The notes: generated by a model not told the origin, from the sequence alone. A stretch of DNA of 64,000 nt from Phocoena phocoena (GCF_963924675.1 NC_089223.1:7948881-8012880), one strand, 5' to 3'; shown: positions 20,706-34,903, numbered from the stretch's first letter. Translations and numbers: made by a program.

Positions 20706-22200
20706 ACTCTTTTTTTTAAGTCTGTATTGAGATATAATTTGTTTACAATAAAGTTTACCCTTTTTAGGATACTTTGACAGACATACAGAGTCACGTAAAC
20801 ACTACAGTAATGGAACTGCAGAGCAGTAACCTCATCCCCCGCCAGATACGTTCCTGGTCTTTCCCTTCCTGCCCGACCTCGCAGCCATTGATCTGTCTCT
20901 GTAATTCTGACTTTTCCCCAGAACGTCACATAAATGGAATCATATGTGTGTAGCCTTTTTCACTCAGCATAACGAATTTGAGATTCATCAGTGGTGTTCC
21001 GTATAGTGTATCAGTACTTTGTTCCTGTTTATTACTGAGTAATATTCCCTTTTGAGTTATTTCCAGGTTTTTTGTGTGATTACGGTCAATGATGCTGTGG
21101 ACCTTCATCAGCAGATTTCTGTGTGAACAGAGGTCTTTATTTCTCTTGGCTAAGTATCTAGAAGTGGAATTGCTGGGTCATACGGTAAAGGGGGGTTTAA
21201 CTTTATAAGAAACTTCACGGTGTTTTCCACAGCGGCTGTCCCCTTTCCCGTCACACTAGCAGTGCATGAGAGTTGCAGTTGTTCCACACCCTCACCAGCA
21301 TTTGGTATTGTTGGTTTTTTGTCCCCTCATCTCAGAGCAGTGTATGTGTCCATGATGATAAAGATGTTATCTTCCAGCGTGCTTATGTCACTCATATATC
21401 TCCTTTAATAAAATGTCTGTTTAGAGCTTTCGCCCATTTTCTAAATTGAAGTTTTTGCTCATTAATTTTTTAATGTTTTTATATATTCTGGGTACAGGTC
21501 CTATGTAAGATGTGTGTTTTGTAAGTATGTTCTTTCAGTCTGGGGCTTGTCTTTCATTTTTGTAATAGTGTCTTCAAAAAGCAGATATTTAAAATTTTGA
21601 TAAATCCATTTTATTAACTTTTTCTTTATAGATTATGCTTTGGGTGTCATATTTAAGAAATCCTTGCCAACTTCAAGGCCGTAAAGATTTGGTCTTATGT
21701 TTTCTTCTGGAAGTTTTACAACTTAAAGTTTCACTTTTAGACTCCGATCCATATTGAGTTAACTTTTAAATAGGTGTCAGGTATAGGGATAGATACCTTT
21801 AGCATATGAATATTCTGTTGATGCAGTACGACTTCTGTTGAAAATACTGTCCTTTCTCCACAGAATTGCTCATTCAAATTTGGCAAAAGTTAACTGTCCA
21901 TGTACATGTGGATCCATTTCTGGACTTTCTGTTCTGTTGCACTGATTTATGTGTCCTTTCACCAATACCACACTTGATAACTGTAGCTTTATCATAATAA
22001 GTCATGAAATTAGGTAATTCAAGTTGGCTAACTCTGTTCTTTTTCAAAATTGTTTTGCTTTTCTAGTTCCTTTGACTTTCTATATTAATTTCAGAGTCGG
22101 TTTGACCAAGCTTTTAAAAAGACCCTTCCTACAGTTTGGATTCAGACTTCTGAAAACCCTTGGCAATGCATATAGTACGTGCTTTTTAAAATCTGTGTGT
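20706..22200 (-). mobile_element. Old L1 fragment
   Basis: Antisense ancient L1 with ttgagatataatttgtttac, tggaattgctgggtcatacg and the ORF2-tail wording ccttgccaacttcaaggcc. It is diverged. Confidence 0.7.
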
Positions 22201-22404
22201 TTAAAAATTAACTCATTAAGAGTTGTCTCATTTTATGGGCTTTGTGGACTCTAGTGTACTGTGGGGCTGCAGGTAACACATAGCTGTGGATAGCACGATG
22301 CGCTGTCACGCTGTGAAGTCCGTATCTTGGCATACTGTAATTTCCCACACAGCTGTCACATTGGAAGCAAGCAAGGTGGGGTAGGGAGGGCACTTTGATG
22401 AGGT

Positions 22405-22690
22405 GGGGTTGAGAGCACGGGTCTGTACTCAGACACCTGGCTTCAGTTTCTGCCCCTGCCCTTATACTAGTTGTTTTCTTGAATTCAGTTGTGAAATTGG
22501 AATAATGATCACATCAACTTCAAAAAAGTTGTACTTTCTTGACTGTTTGTATATTTATTGAGTCACAATTCTTATACCGTAAAGTTTACTCGAAAGGTGG
22601 CCTTGAGTATTCACCGAGATAGCGTGTATCCAAGGACTTATTGCGGTGACTAGCATCTAGTAAACACTCCGTAACTGTTAATGATCACTA
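22405..22690 (+). mobile_element. Diverged MIR, interrupted
   Basis: MIR-like halves (acctggcttcagtttctgcc, later actagcatctagtaaacactc) separated by unrelated sequence. Confidence 0.45.
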
Positions 22691-22744
22691 TTGAAGAAAA
22701 GGATGTGGTGAGAGCAATACTAATTCAGATAGAGATTAGAGTCT

Positions 22745-23518
22745 GTGTATTAATTTGCTAGGGCTGCTGTAAAAAAAAATATTACAGACTAAGTGGTTTA
22801 AACAACAGGAATTTATTGTCTCACAGTTCTGGAAGCTAGAACTCCAAAACCAAGGTGTTGGCAGGGTTGCATCCTTCTGGGGGCTGTGAGGGAAGGAATT
22901 ACTCCAGACCTCTCTCCTCGGCTTGTGGATAGCTGTCTTCCCCCTGTGTCTCTTCGCATTGTCTTCCCTCTGTGCAGGTCTGTGTGCACATTCCCACCAC
23001 CCCCCCCCCCCCCCGCCTTTTTTTTTTTAAAGGCTCCTGGTAAAGCATTTCTTTATTTTTTAAATTAATTTTTATTTTTGGCTGCTTTGGGTCTTCGTTG
23101 CTGCACGCGGGCTTTCTCTAGTTGCGGCGAGCGGGGGCTACTCTTCGTTGCAGTGGGCAGGCTTCTCATTGCAGTGGCTTCTCTTCTTGCGGACCACGGG
23201 ATCTAGGTGCGCGGGCTTCAGTAGTTGTGGTCCATGGGCTTAATTGCTCCGCGGCATGTGGGATCTTCCCAGACGAGGGATCGAACCTGTGTCCCCTGCA
23301 TGGGCAGGCAGATTCTTAACCACTGCGCCACCAGGGAAGTCCCCATATTTCCCCTTTTGATAGGGATAGCAGTCATTGCCTTAGGACCCACCCTAATACT
23401 TTCATTTTAACTTGATAACCTTTGTAAAGACCCTATCGCCAAATAAGGTCACCTTCTGAGGTAATGGGGGTTAGGACTTTAATATATGAATTTTAGGGAG
23501 ACACAGTCCAACCCATAA
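22745..23518 (-). mobile_element. MLT1-type MaLR LTR, split by a SINE
   Basis: Reverse MLT1 wording: gtattaatttgctagggctg, cagttctggaagctagaact, and the far end taaagaccctatcgccaaat and cacagtccaacccataac. A CHR SINE occupies about 23060-23342. Family assignment is from memory of the consensus. Confidence 0.7.
23060..23342 (-). mobile_element. CHR-type SINE, long subtype
   Basis: Full long subtype inserted in the MLT1 LTR. It is preceded by a poly-C tract (about 23001-23014) and a T-run. Confidence 0.9.
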
Positions 23519-23638
23519 CGCACTATTCTCTGCCTCCCCCTCCAAATTCATGTCTTTCTCACCTGTAAAATACATTCACTCAATTCCAGCACCCCCCAAA
23601 GTCTTAACCTATTCCAGCATCAACTCTAAAGTCTCTTC

Positions 23639-24508
23639 TGTAATGGTTAGTTTTATGTGTCAACTTGGCTGGGCCATGGAGTACCCAGATGTTTGGTCAG
23701 ACGTTAACTCTGGGTATGTCTGTGAAGATGTCTCTGGTCGAGATTAACGTTTGAATCAGGAAACTGAGTAAAGCAGATTGCCTTCCCTGATGTGCATGGG
23801 TCTCATCCAGTCAGTTGAAGGCCTGAAAAGAAGAAAAAGGCTGAGTAAGAGGGACTCCTCCTGCCTGACTGCCTTTGAGCTGGGACATGAGTTTTGTTTT
23901 TTTAAAAATAAATTTACGTATTTATTTTTGGCCGTGTTGGGTCTTCGTTGCTGTGCACGGGCTTTCTCTAGGTGCGGCGAGCGGGGGCTACTCTTTCGTT
24001 GTGGTGCGTGGGCTTCTCATTGCGGTGGCTTCTCGTTGCAGAGCACGGTATCTAGCCGCGCAGGATTCAGTACTTGTGGCACGTGGGCTTCAGTAGTTGT
24101 GGCTCGCGGGCTCTAGAGCGCAGGCCCAGTAGTTGTGGTGCACGGGCATAGCTGCTCCGCGGCATGTGGGATCTTCCCGGACCAGGGCTCGAACCCGTGT
24201 CCCCTGCATTGGCAGGCGGATTCTTAACCACTGCGCCACCAGGGAAGCCCCAGGACATCAGTTTTTTCCTGCCTTCAGACTCTGAAGGAAGCATCAGCCC
24301 TTCCTGGGTCTCGAGCCTGCCTGCCTTTGGACTAGAGCTACATCATCTGCTCGCCTGGGTCTCCAGCTTGCAGATCTTGTGGTTTGTCAGCCTCTGTAAT
24401 TGCATGAACTAATTCTTTATAATCTCTCTCTCTATTTATATATGTATATACCCATATGCCCACACACTTCCTATTGGTTCTGTTTCCCTGGAGAGTCTGG
24501 ACTAATAT
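23639..24508 (+). mobile_element. MLT2-type ERVL LTR, split by a SINE
   Basis: Starts taatggttagttttatgtgt and ends ctggagagtctggactaata, as in MLT2 LTRs. The SINE at 23897-24250 duplicated 'gagctgggacatgagttt'-like flank (gggacatgagttt versus aggacatcagttt). Confidence 0.7.
23897..24250 (-). mobile_element. CHR-type SINE, long subtype
   Basis: Full-length long subtype with an extra 'gtagttgtggc' unit, inside the MLT2 LTR. Confidence 0.92.
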
Positions 24509-24726
24509 ATCATGTAAATATCGTCTAAGTCAGGTATGAGTGAGACTTAAGGTTTGATTCATCCTGAGACAGAATTCTTCTGTAGCCTGTGAACTTGTGA
24601 AACCAGACAGATTATTCCAAATACAATGGTGGGACAGGCATTGGAAGGACATTCTCATTCTAAAAGGAGGAAGAAAGAGGCCAGAGGTCCCAAGCAAATT
24701 ATAAACCTAGCAGGGCAAATTTCATT

Positions 24727-25568
24727 AGTTTTTTTTTAATACATCTTTATTGGAGTATAATTGCTTCACAGTACCATGTTAGTTTCTGTTGCACAACAAA
24801 GCGAATCAGCCACGTGCATACACGTGTCCCCAGTTCCCTCCCTCTTGCGTCTCCCTCCCACCCTCCCAATCCCACCCCTCTAGGTCACTGCAAAGCACCG
24901 AGCCGATCTCCCTGTGCTGTGCTGCTGCTTCACACCAGCCAACTATTTTACATTCAGTAGTGTATATATGTCAGTGCTACTCTCACTTCGCCCCAGCTTC
25001 GCCCTCCCGCCCCATGTCATCACGTCCATTCTCTATGTCTACCTCTTTATTCCTGCCCTGCAACTAGGTTCATCAGCACCATTTTTTTTTTTAGATTCTA
25101 TATATATGTGTTAGCATAAGGTATTTGTTTTTCTCTTTCTGACTTATTTCACTCTGTATGACAGACTCTAGGTCCATCCACCTCATTACAAATAGCTCAG
25201 TTTCGTTTCTTTTTATGGCTGAGTAATATTCCGTTGTATATATGTGCCACATGTTCTTTATCCATTCATCTGATGATGGACACTTGGGTTGTTTCCATCT
25301 CCTGGCTATTGTAAATAGAGCTGCAGTGAACATTTTGGTACATGACTTTTTGAATTATGGTTTTCTCAGGGTATATGCCCAGTAGTGGGATTGCTGGGTC
25401 ATATGGTAATTCTATTTGTAGTTTTTTAAGGAACCTCCATACTGTTTTCCATAGTGTTTGTATCAGTTTACATTCCCACCAAGAGTGTAGGAGGGTTCCT
25501 TTTTCACCACACCCTTTCCAGCATTTTTTGTTTTTAGCTTTTTTGATAATGGCCATTCTGTCATTAGA
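24727..25568 (-). mobile_element. L1, 5'-truncated
   Basis: T-run plus ctttattggagtataattgc at the left (3') end. The reverse strand encodes the ORF2 tail ([20 protein letters not shown] and [20 protein letters not shown]). Confidence 0.92.
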
Positions 25569-25569
25569 T

Positions 25570-26596
25570 TTTTAAAAATAATTTTATTGGTGTACAGTTG
25601 ATTTACAGTGTTGTGTAGTTTCTGCTGTACAGCGAAGTGAATCAGTTATACATATACGTACACATCCACTCTTTTTCAGATTCTTTTCCCATATAGGTCA
25701 TTACAAAGTATTGAGTAAAGTTCCCTGTGCTATACAGTAGGTTCTTATTAGTTATCTATTTTACATACAGTAGTGTGTTTATGTCAATCCCAGTCTCCCA
25801 GTTTATCCCCCAGCTTCCCCCCGGTAACCATAAGTTTGTTTTCTACATCTGTAACTCTATTTCTGTTTTGTAAATAAGTTAATTTGTACCATTTTTTTAG
25901 ATTCCATGTATAAGTGATATCATATGATATTTGTCTTTCTCTGACTGACTTCATTCAGTATGACGATCTCTAGGTCCACCCATGTTGCTGCAAATAGCAT
26001 TATTTCATTCTTTTTATGGCTGAGTAGTATTCCATTGTATAATATGTACCACATCGTCTTTATCCATTCCTCTGTTGATGGACATTTAGGTTCCTTCCAT
26101 GTCCTGGCTGTTGTAAATAGTGCTGCAGTGAACATTGGGGTATGTGTATCTTTTTGAATTACGGTTTTCTCTGGATATATGCCCAGGAGTAGGATTGCTG
26201 GATCATATGGTAGCTCTATTTTTAGTGTTTTAAGGAACATAGTGGCTGTACCGATTTACATTCCCACGAACAGTGTGGGAGGATTCTCTTTTCTCCACAC
26301 CCTCTCCAGCATTTATTGTTTGTAGATCTTTTGGTGATGGCCATTCTGACCGGTGTGAGGTGACACCTCGTTGTAGTTTTGATTTGCATTTCTCTGGTAA
26401 GTAGCGAAGAGCATCTTTTCATGTGCATCTGTATCTCTTCTTTGGAGAGATGTCTGTTTAGATCTTCCACCCGTTTTTGGATTGGGTTGTTTGGTTTTGT
26501 TTTGATATTGAGCTGCCTGAGCTGTTTATGTATTTTGGAGATTAATCCTTTGTCAGTCACTTTGTTTGCAAATATTTTCTCCCATTCTGTTTGTTA
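25570..26596 (-). mobile_element. Second L1, 5'-truncated, abutting the first
   Basis: A different, somewhat older subfamily (ttattggtgtacagttgattt). Reverse frames give the ORF2 tail [15 protein letters not shown] and [20 protein letters not shown], with a small deletion near 26235. Confidence 0.9.
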
Positions 26597-26862
26597 GATA
26601 TTTTTAAAATAATTATTTATTTATTATTTATGTGGCTGCGTCGGCACGTGGGATCTTTTGTTGCGGCGTGCGGGCTTCTCTCTAGTTGTGGCGCGCGGGC
26701 TCCAGAGTGTGCGGGCCCAGCAGCTGCGGCACGTGGGCTCTAGAGCACGCAGGCTTAGTTACCCCGCAGCAGGTGGGATCTTATTTCCCTGAGCAGGGAT
26801 TGAACCCGCGTCCCCTGCATTGGAATGCAGATTCTCAACCACTGGATCACCAGGGTCCCCTA
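26597..26862 (-). mobile_element. CHR-type SINE
   Basis: ggctgcgtcggcacgtgggat through ccactggatcaccagggtcc. It is more diverged than most copies here. Confidence 0.85.
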
Positions 26863-27435
26863 ATCCTTAGATTTTAAGACTTGGAGAACAATCCTCTTTG
26901 GCTCTATGCTCTGTCCTCTGGCCCACCGGGATAGTAGTCCTGGCTTCTGGAGCCATGGAAGTGCCAGCCTTGTTCCTGGACGTATGCCCATGGTGGCAGT
27001 GATAGCCCTACTGGACTCTTATCTGCCGTTGGGGTCATTCTTCCCTTTTCTTGCAAGATAACACTTGTTCACAGCCAGTTAGCTCTACTGACTCATTTCA
27101 CACCTGTGGAATCCTGACAGCCTTTCTTCATTTTTTACCATCTTTGCCCCTTCAGTGCAAGCTGGCAGTGTTTCTGCTGGTATAAAATTCTCATAAACCT
27201 TGTTGGCCTCCCAGGCAATTCATGGGGGTCCAAGCCATCAGACAAGAGGGTCCTCCACAAATCTTTCCTGGAGAGCCACATCTCTTTTCCTGGCTTCTGC
27301 TGAGATGATTGATCCATGAGTCACATGCCTGATCTCTTCAGCAAACCATTGTTCAGCCACACCCTTGGCTTTTTTCCAGAGCCTGATATATGGATAGTCA
27401 GAATTTTCCAAACCTTCAAGTTCTAGTTCTTTTTT

Positions 27436-30400
27436 TTTTTTTTGACTATGCCTATGTCTGTTTTTTGTTTAACACCTTTATTGGAGTATAATTGCTTTAC
27501 AATGGTGTGTTAGTTTCTGCTTTATAACAAAGTGAATCAGCTATACATATACATATATCCCCATATCTCCTGCCTCTTGTATCTCCCTCCCACCCTCCCT
27601 ATCCCACCCCTCTAGGTGGTCACAAAGCACCGAGCTGATGTCCCTATTCTATGCGGCTGCTTCCCACTAGCTACTTTACATTTGTTAGTGTATATATGTC
27701 AATGCTACTCTCTCACTTCGTCCCAGCTTACCCTTCCCCCTCCCCGTGTCCTCAAGTCCATTCTCTACGTCTGCGTCTTTATTCCTGTCCTGCCCCTAGG
27801 TTCATCAAACCATTTTTTTTTTTTTAGATTCCATATATATGTGTTAGCATAGTATTTGTTTTTCTCTTTCTGACTTACTTCACTCTATATGACAGACCCT
27901 AGGTCCATCCACCTCACTACAAATAACTCATTTTCGTTTCTTTTTATGGCTGAGTAATATTCCATTGTATATATGTGCCACATCTTCTTTATCCATTCAT
28001 CGACACTTAGGTTGCTTCCATGTCCTGGGTATTGTAAATAGAGCTGCAGTGAACATTGTGGTACATGACTTTTTTTGAATTATGGTTTTCTCAGGGTATA
28101 TGCCCGATAGTGGTATTACTGGGTCATATGGTAGTTCTATTTTTAGTTTTTTAAGGAACCTCCATACTGTTCTCCATAGTGGCTGTATCCATTTACATTC
28201 CTACCAAAAGTGCAAGAGGGTTCCCTTTTCTCCACACCCTCTCCAGCATTTATTGTTTGTAGATATTTTGATGATGGCCATTCTGAGTGGAGTGAGGTGG
28301 TACCTCATTGTAGTTTTGAATTGCATTTCTCTAATGATTAGTGATGTTGAGCATCCTTTCACGTGTTTGTTGGCAATCTGTACATCTTCTTTGGAGAAAT
28401 GTCTATTTAGGTCTTGTGCCCATTTTTGGATTGGGTTGTTTGTTTTTTGACATTGAGCTGCATGAGCTGCTTCTGTACTTTGGAAATTAATCCTTTGTCA
28501 GTTGCTTCATTTGCAGATATTTTCTCCCAGTCTGAGGGCTGTCTTTTTGTCTTGTTTATGGTTTCCTTTGCTGTGCAAAACCTCTTAAATTTCATTAGGT
28601 CCCATTTGTTTATTTCCATTTCTCTAGGAGGTGGGTCAAAAAGGATCTTGCTGTGATTGATGTCATAGAGTGTTCTGCCTATGTTCTCCTCTAAGAGTTT
28701 TATAGTGTCTGGCCTTACATTTACGTCTTTAATCCATTTTGAGTTTATATTTGTGTATAGTGTTAGGGAGTGTTCTGATTTCTTTCTTTTACATGTAGCT
28801 GTCCAGTTTTCCCAGCAACACTTTTTGAAGAGGCTGTCTTTTCTCCACTGTATATTCTTGCCTCCTTTAACAAAGATAAGGTGACCATATGTGTGTGGGT
28901 TTATCTCTGGGCTTTCTATCCTGTTCCATTGATCTATATTTCTGTTTTTGTGCCAGTACCATACTGTCTTGATTACTGTACCTTTGTAGTATAGTCTGAA
29001 GTCACAGAGCCTGATTCCTCCAGCTCCGTTTTTCATTCTCAAGATTGCTTTGGCTATTCAGGGTCTTTTGTATTTCCATACAAACTGAAATTTTTTGTTC
29101 TAGTTCTGTGAAAAATGCCATTGGTAGTTTGATAGGGATTGCATTGAATCTGTAGATTGCGTTGGGTAGTATAGTCATTCTCACAATGTTGATTCTTCCA
29201 ATCCAAGAACATGGTATATCTCTCCATCTATATCATCTTTAATTTCTTTCATCAGTGTCCATAGTTTTCTGCATACAGGTCTTTTGTCTCCTTAGATAGG
29301 TTTATTCCTAGGTATTTTATTATTTTTGTTGCAGTGGTAAATGGGAGTGTTTCCATAATTTCTCTTTCAGATTGTTCATCATTAGTGTATAGGAATGCAA
29401 GAGGTTTCTGTGCATTAATTTTGTATCCTGCTACTTTACCAAATTCATTGATTAGCTCTAGTAGTTTTCTGGTAGTGTCTTTAGGATTCTTTATGTATAG
29501 TATCATGTCATCTGCAAACAGTGACAGCTTTATTTCTTCTTTTCCGATTTGGATTCCTTTTCTTTCTTTTTCTTCTCTGATTGCTGTGGCTGAAACTTCC
29601 AAAACTATGTTGAATAATGGGGGTGAGAATGGGCAACCTTCTCTTGTTCCTGATCTTAGAGGAAATGGTTTCAGTTTTTCAAGATTGAGAACTATGTTGG
29701 CTGTGGGTTTGTCATATATGGACTTCATTATGTTGAGGTAAGTTCCCTCTATGCCAACTTTCTGGAGGGTTTTCAACATAAATGGGTGTTGAATTTTGTC
29801 AAAAGGTTTCTCTGCATCTATTGAGATGATCATATGGTTTTTCTCCTTCTATTTGTTAATATAGTGTATCACATTGATTGATTTTCATATATTGAAGAAT
29901 CCTTGCATTCCTGGGATAAACCCCACTTGATCATGGTGTATGATCCTTTGAATGTGCTGTTGGATTCTGTTTGCTAGTATTTTGTTGAGGATTTTTACAT
30001 CTATGTTCATCAGTGATATTGGCCTGTAGTTTTCCTTTTTTGTGGCATCCTTGTCTGGTTTTGGTATCAGGGTGATGGTGGCCTCGTAGAATGAGATTGG
30101 GAGTGTTCCTCCCTCTGCTATATTTTGGAAGAGTTTGAGAAGGATAGGTGTTAGCTCTTCTCTAAATGTTTGATAGAAGTCGCCTGTGAAGCCATCTGAT
30201 TCTGGGATTTTGTTTGTTGGAAGATTTTTAATCACAGTCTCAATTTCAGTGCTTGTGATTGGTCTGTTCATATTTTCTATTTCTTCCTGGTTCAGTCTCG
30301 GCAGGTTGTGCATTTCTAAGCATTTGTCCATTTCTTCCAGGTTTTCCATTTTATATGCATAGAGTTCTTTGTAGTAATCTCTCATGATCTTTTGTATTTC

Positions 30401-33400
30401 TGCAGTGTCAGTTGTTACTTCTCCTTTTTCATTTCTAATTCTATTGATTTGAGTCTTTTCCCTTTTTTTCTTGATGAGTCTGGCTACTGGTTTATCAATT
30501 TTGTTTATCTTCTCAAAGAACCAGCTTTTAGTTTTATTGATCATTGCTATTGTTTTCTTTGTTTCTGTTTCATTTATTTCTGCTCTGATCTTTATTTCCT
30601 TCTGCTAACTTTGGGTTTTGTCTGTTCTTCTTTCTCTAATTGCTTTAGGTGTAAGGTTAGGTTGTTTATTTGAGATGTTTCTTGTTTCTTGAGGAAGGAT
30701 TGTATTGCTATAAACTTCCCTCTTAGAACTGCCTTTCCTGCATTCCATAGGTTTTGGGTTGTCGTCTTTTCATTGTCATTTGTTTCTAGGTATTTTTTGA
30801 TTTCCTCTTTGATTTCTTCAGTGATGTCTTGATTTTACGTAGTGTATTGTTTAGCTCCCATGTGTTTGTATTTTTTACAGATTTTTTTTCCTGTAATTCA
30901 TATCTAGTCTCATAGCATTGTGGTCGGAAAAGATACTTGATATGATTTCAGTTTTGTTAAGTTTACCAAGGCTTGATATATGACCGAAGATATGATCTAT
31001 CCTGGAGAATGTTCCATGAGTACTTGAGAAGAAATTGTATTCTGTTGTTTTTGGATGGAATGTCCTATAAATATCAGTTAAGTCCATCTTGTTTAATGTG
31101 TCATTTAAAGCTTGTGTTTCCTTATTTATTTTCATTTCTCATGATCTGTCCATTGGTGAAAGTGGGGTGTTAAAGTCCCCTACTGTGACTGTGTTACTGC
31201 CAATTTCCCCTGTTATGGCTGTTAGCATTTGCCTTATTTATTGAGGTGTTCCTTTGTTGGTTGCATAAATATTTAAAATTGTTATATCTTCTTCTTGGAT
31301 CGATCCCTTGATCATTATGTAGTGTCCTTCTTTGTCTCTTGTAATTGTCTTTAAAGTCTGTTTTGTCTGTTATGAGAATTGCTACTCCAGCTTTCTTTTG
31401 ATTTCCATATGCATGGAATATCTTTTTTCCATCCCCTCACTTTCAGTCTGTATGTGTCCCTATGTCTGAAGGGGGTCTCTTGTAGACAGCATATGTATGG
31501 GTCTTGTTTTTGTATCCATTCAGCCAGTCTGTGTCTTTTGGTTGGACCATTTAATCCATTTACATTTAAGGTAGTTATCGATATGTATGTTCCTGTTACC
31601 ATTTTCTTAATTGTTTTGGGTTTGTTACTGTAGGTCTTTTCCTTCACTTGTGTTTCCTGCATAGAGAAGTTCGTTTAGCATTTGTTGTAGAGCTGGTGTG
31701 GTGGTGCTGAATTCTCTTAGCTTTTGCTTGTCTGTAAAGGTTTTAATTTCTCTTTTGTATCTGAATGAGATCCTTGCTGTGTAGAGTAATCTTGGTTGTA
31801 GTTTTTTTCCCTTTCATCACTTTAAATAGGTCCTGCCACACCATTCTGGCTTGCAGAGTTTCTGCTGAAAGATCAGGTGTTAACCTTATGGGGATTCCCT
31901 TGTACATTATTTGTTGTTTTTCCTTTGCTGCTTTTAATATTTTTTCTTTGTTTGTAATTTTTGATAGTTTGATTAATATATGTCTTGGGGTGTTTCTCCT
32001 TGGATTTATCCTTTATAGGACTCTGTGTGCTTCCTGGACTTGATTGACTATTTCCTTTCCCATATTAAGGAAGTTTTCCACTATAATCTCTTCAAATATT
32101 TTCTCAGTCCCTTTCTTTTTCTCTTCTTCTTCTGGGACCCCTATAATTCAAATGTTGGTACGTTTAGTATTGAACCAGTGGTCTCTGAGACTGGCCTCAA
32201 TTCTTTTCATTCTTTTTTCTTTATTCTGCTCTGCGGTAGTTACTTCCACTATTGTATCTTCCAGGTCACTTATCCGTTCTTCTGCCTCAGTTATTCTGCT
32301 TTTGATTCCTTCTAGAGAATTTTTAATTTCATTTATTTTGTTGTTCATCATTGTTTCTTTGCTCTTTAGTTCTTGTAGGTCCTTGTTAAACGTTTCTTGT
32401 ACTTTCTCCATTCTGTTTCCAAGGTTTTGGATCATCTTTACTATCATTACTCTGAATTCTTTTTCAGGTAGACTGCCTATTTCCTCTTCATTTGTTTGGT
32501 CTGGTGGGTTTTTACCTTGGTCCTTCATCAGCTGTGTGTTCCTCTGTCTTCTCATTTTGCTTAACTTACTGTGTTTGCGATCTCCTTTTCGCAGGCTGCA
32601 GGTTCGTAGTTCCTGTTGTTTTTGGTGTCTGCGCCCAGTGGCTAAGGTTGGTTCAGTGGGTTGTTTAGGCTTCCTGGTGGAGGGGATTAGTGCCTGTATT
32701 CTCGTGGATGAGGCTGTATCTTGTCTTTCTGGTGGGCAGGTCTGTGTCCGGTGGTGTGTTTTGGGGTGTCTGTGACCTTATTATGATTTTAGGCAGCCTC
32801 TTTGCTAATGGGTGGGGCTGTGTTCCTGTCTTGCTAGTTGTCTGGCATAGGGTGTCTAGCACTGGAGCTTGCTGGTCATTGAGTGGAGCTGGGTCTTAGC
32901 ATAGAGATGGAGATCTCTGGGAGGTCTCTGGTGGACCAGTGTCCTGAACTCAGCTCTCCCACCTCAGTGGCTCAGGCCTGACACCTGCCCAGAGCACCAA
33001 GACCCTGTCAGCCACATGGCTCAGAATTAAAGGGAGAGAAAAAAGAAAGAAAGAAGGAAGGAAGGATGGAAGGAAGGAAGGAAAGAAAGAAAAATAAATA
33101 AAACAAAGTAAAAAATTTTTTTTAATTATTAAAAATAAAAAATTTAAAAAAAAGAAAGAAGAGTGCAACCAAACCTAAAAACAAATCCACCAATGATAAG
33201 GAGCCCTAAAAACTATACCAAAAAAAAAATATCTACAGATAGACAGAACCCTGGGACAAATGGTAAAAGGAAAGCTATACAGACAAAATCACACATAGAA
33301 GCATACACATACACACTCACAAAAAAAAAAAAGGAAAAAATATATATATATAAAAAAGCAAGAGGGCTTTCCTGGTGGCGCAGTGGTTGAGAGTCCGCCT

Positions 33401-34903
33401 GCCGATGCAGGGGACACGGGTTCGTGCCCCGGTCTGGGAAGATCCCACATGCCACGGAGCGGCTGGGCCCGTGAGCCATGGCCACTGAGCCTGTGCGTCC
33501 GGAGCCTGTGCTTCACAACGGGAGAGGCCACAACAGTGAGAGGCCCGCGTAAAGCAAGAGAGCAACCAAATCAATAAACAAATCTACCAATGATAATAAA
33601 CTGTAAATACTAATCTAAGATAAACATAAAACCAGTTAGATATAGAAAGCAAACTCCAGGTCTACATTTGAGTCTACATTTGCTCATCCCAAAACGTCCA
33701 CTGCCTCAGTTTTGGGTTGATTGGTTGTCTATTCAGGTATTCCACAGATGCAGGTACATCACGTTGATTGTGGAGATTTAATCCGCTGCTCCTGAGGCTG
33801 CTGGGAGAGATTTCCCTTTCTCTTCTTTGTTCGCACAGCTCCTGGGGCTCAGCTGTGGATTTGGCCCCGCCTCTGCATGTAGGTCTCTCCTGAGGGCGTC
33901 TGTTCTTTGCTCAGACAGGGCGGGGTTAAAGGAGCTGCCGATTCGGGGGCTCTGGCTCACTCAGGCCGGGGGGAGGGAGGGGTATGGATGCGGGGCGGGC
34001 CTGCGGCGTCAGAGGCGGCGTGACGTTGCACCAGCGTGAGGCGCGCCGTGCGTTCTCCCGGAGGAGTTTACCTTGGATCCCGGGACCCCGGCAGTGGCGG
34101 GCTGCACAGGCTCCCGGGAAGGGCGGTGTGGATAGTGACCTGTGCTCGCACACAGGCTTCTTGGTGGCGGCAGCAGCAGCCTTAGTGTCTCATGCCCGTC
34201 TCTGGGGTCCGCGCTTTTAGCCGCGGCTCACGCCCGTCTCTGGAGCTCCTTTAAGCAGCGCTCTTAATCCCCTCTCCTCGTGCACCAGGAAACAAAGAGG
34301 TAAGAAAAAGTCTGTTGTCTCTTCGGCAGCTCCAGACTTTTCCCCGGACTCCCTCCCGGCTAGCCGTGGTTCACTAACCCCTGCAGGCTGTGTTCACGCC
34401 GCCAACCCCAGTCCTCTCCAGGCGCTCCGACTGAAGCCCGAGCCGCAGCTCGCAGCCCCGCCCGCCCCGGCGGTGAGCAGACAAGCGTCTCGGGCTGGTG
34501 AGTGCCGGTCGGCCCTGATCCTCTGTGCGGCAATCTCCCCGCTTTGCCCTCTGCACCCCTGTTGCTGTTTTCTCCTCCGCGGCTCCAAAGCTTCCCCCTC
34601 CGCCACCCGCAGTCTCCGCCCACGAAGGGGCTTCCTAGTGTGTGGAGGCCTTTCCTCCTTCACGGCTCCCTCCCACTGGTGCAAGTCCCGTCCCTATCCT
34701 TTTGTCTCTGTTTATTAATTTTTTCTTTTGCTCTACCCGGTTATGTGGGGGGTTTCTTGCCTTATGGGAGGTCTGCGGTCTTCTGTCAGCATTCAGTAGG
34801 TGTTCTGTAGGAGTTGTTCCACGTGTAGATGTCTTTCTGGTGTATCTGTGGGGAGGAAGGTGACCTCCGCGTCTTACTCGTCCGCCATCTTGAAGGTCTC
34901 CTC
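27436..34903 (-). mobile_element. Near-full-length L1 (about 7.5 kb), antisense to HERC3
   Basis: The 5' end is at 34903 (minus strand aggagaccttcaagatggcg) and the 3' end near 27436 with an A-tail. Target duplications ctagttctttttt flank it (27423 and 34905). The 5' UTR (about 32560-34903) is CpG-rich. ORF1 starts at 32555 with a coiled coil (NEEEIGSLPEKEFRVMIVKM) but hits a stop at about 32148. ORF2 endonuclease begins near 31605 (TTLNVNGLNGPTKRHRLAEW). The reverse transcriptase shows PISLMN and the FADD catalytic box (about 29560-29680). The tail ends near 28.0 kb. Several frameshifts and stops make it non-autonomous. A SINE is inserted in its 5' UTR. Confidence 0.95.
33365..33550 (+). mobile_element. 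CHR-type SINE, short subtype, inside the L1 5' UTR
   Basis: Sense copy starting ggctttcctggtggcgcagt. Direct repeats aaagcaagag at 33355 and 33551 bound it. It lacks an A-tail. Confidence 0.9.

Noticed and set aside
23001..23340. tRNA-like sequence in SINEs
   Set aside because: CHR SINEs derive from a tRNA, but no intact cloverleaf or tRNA gene is present.
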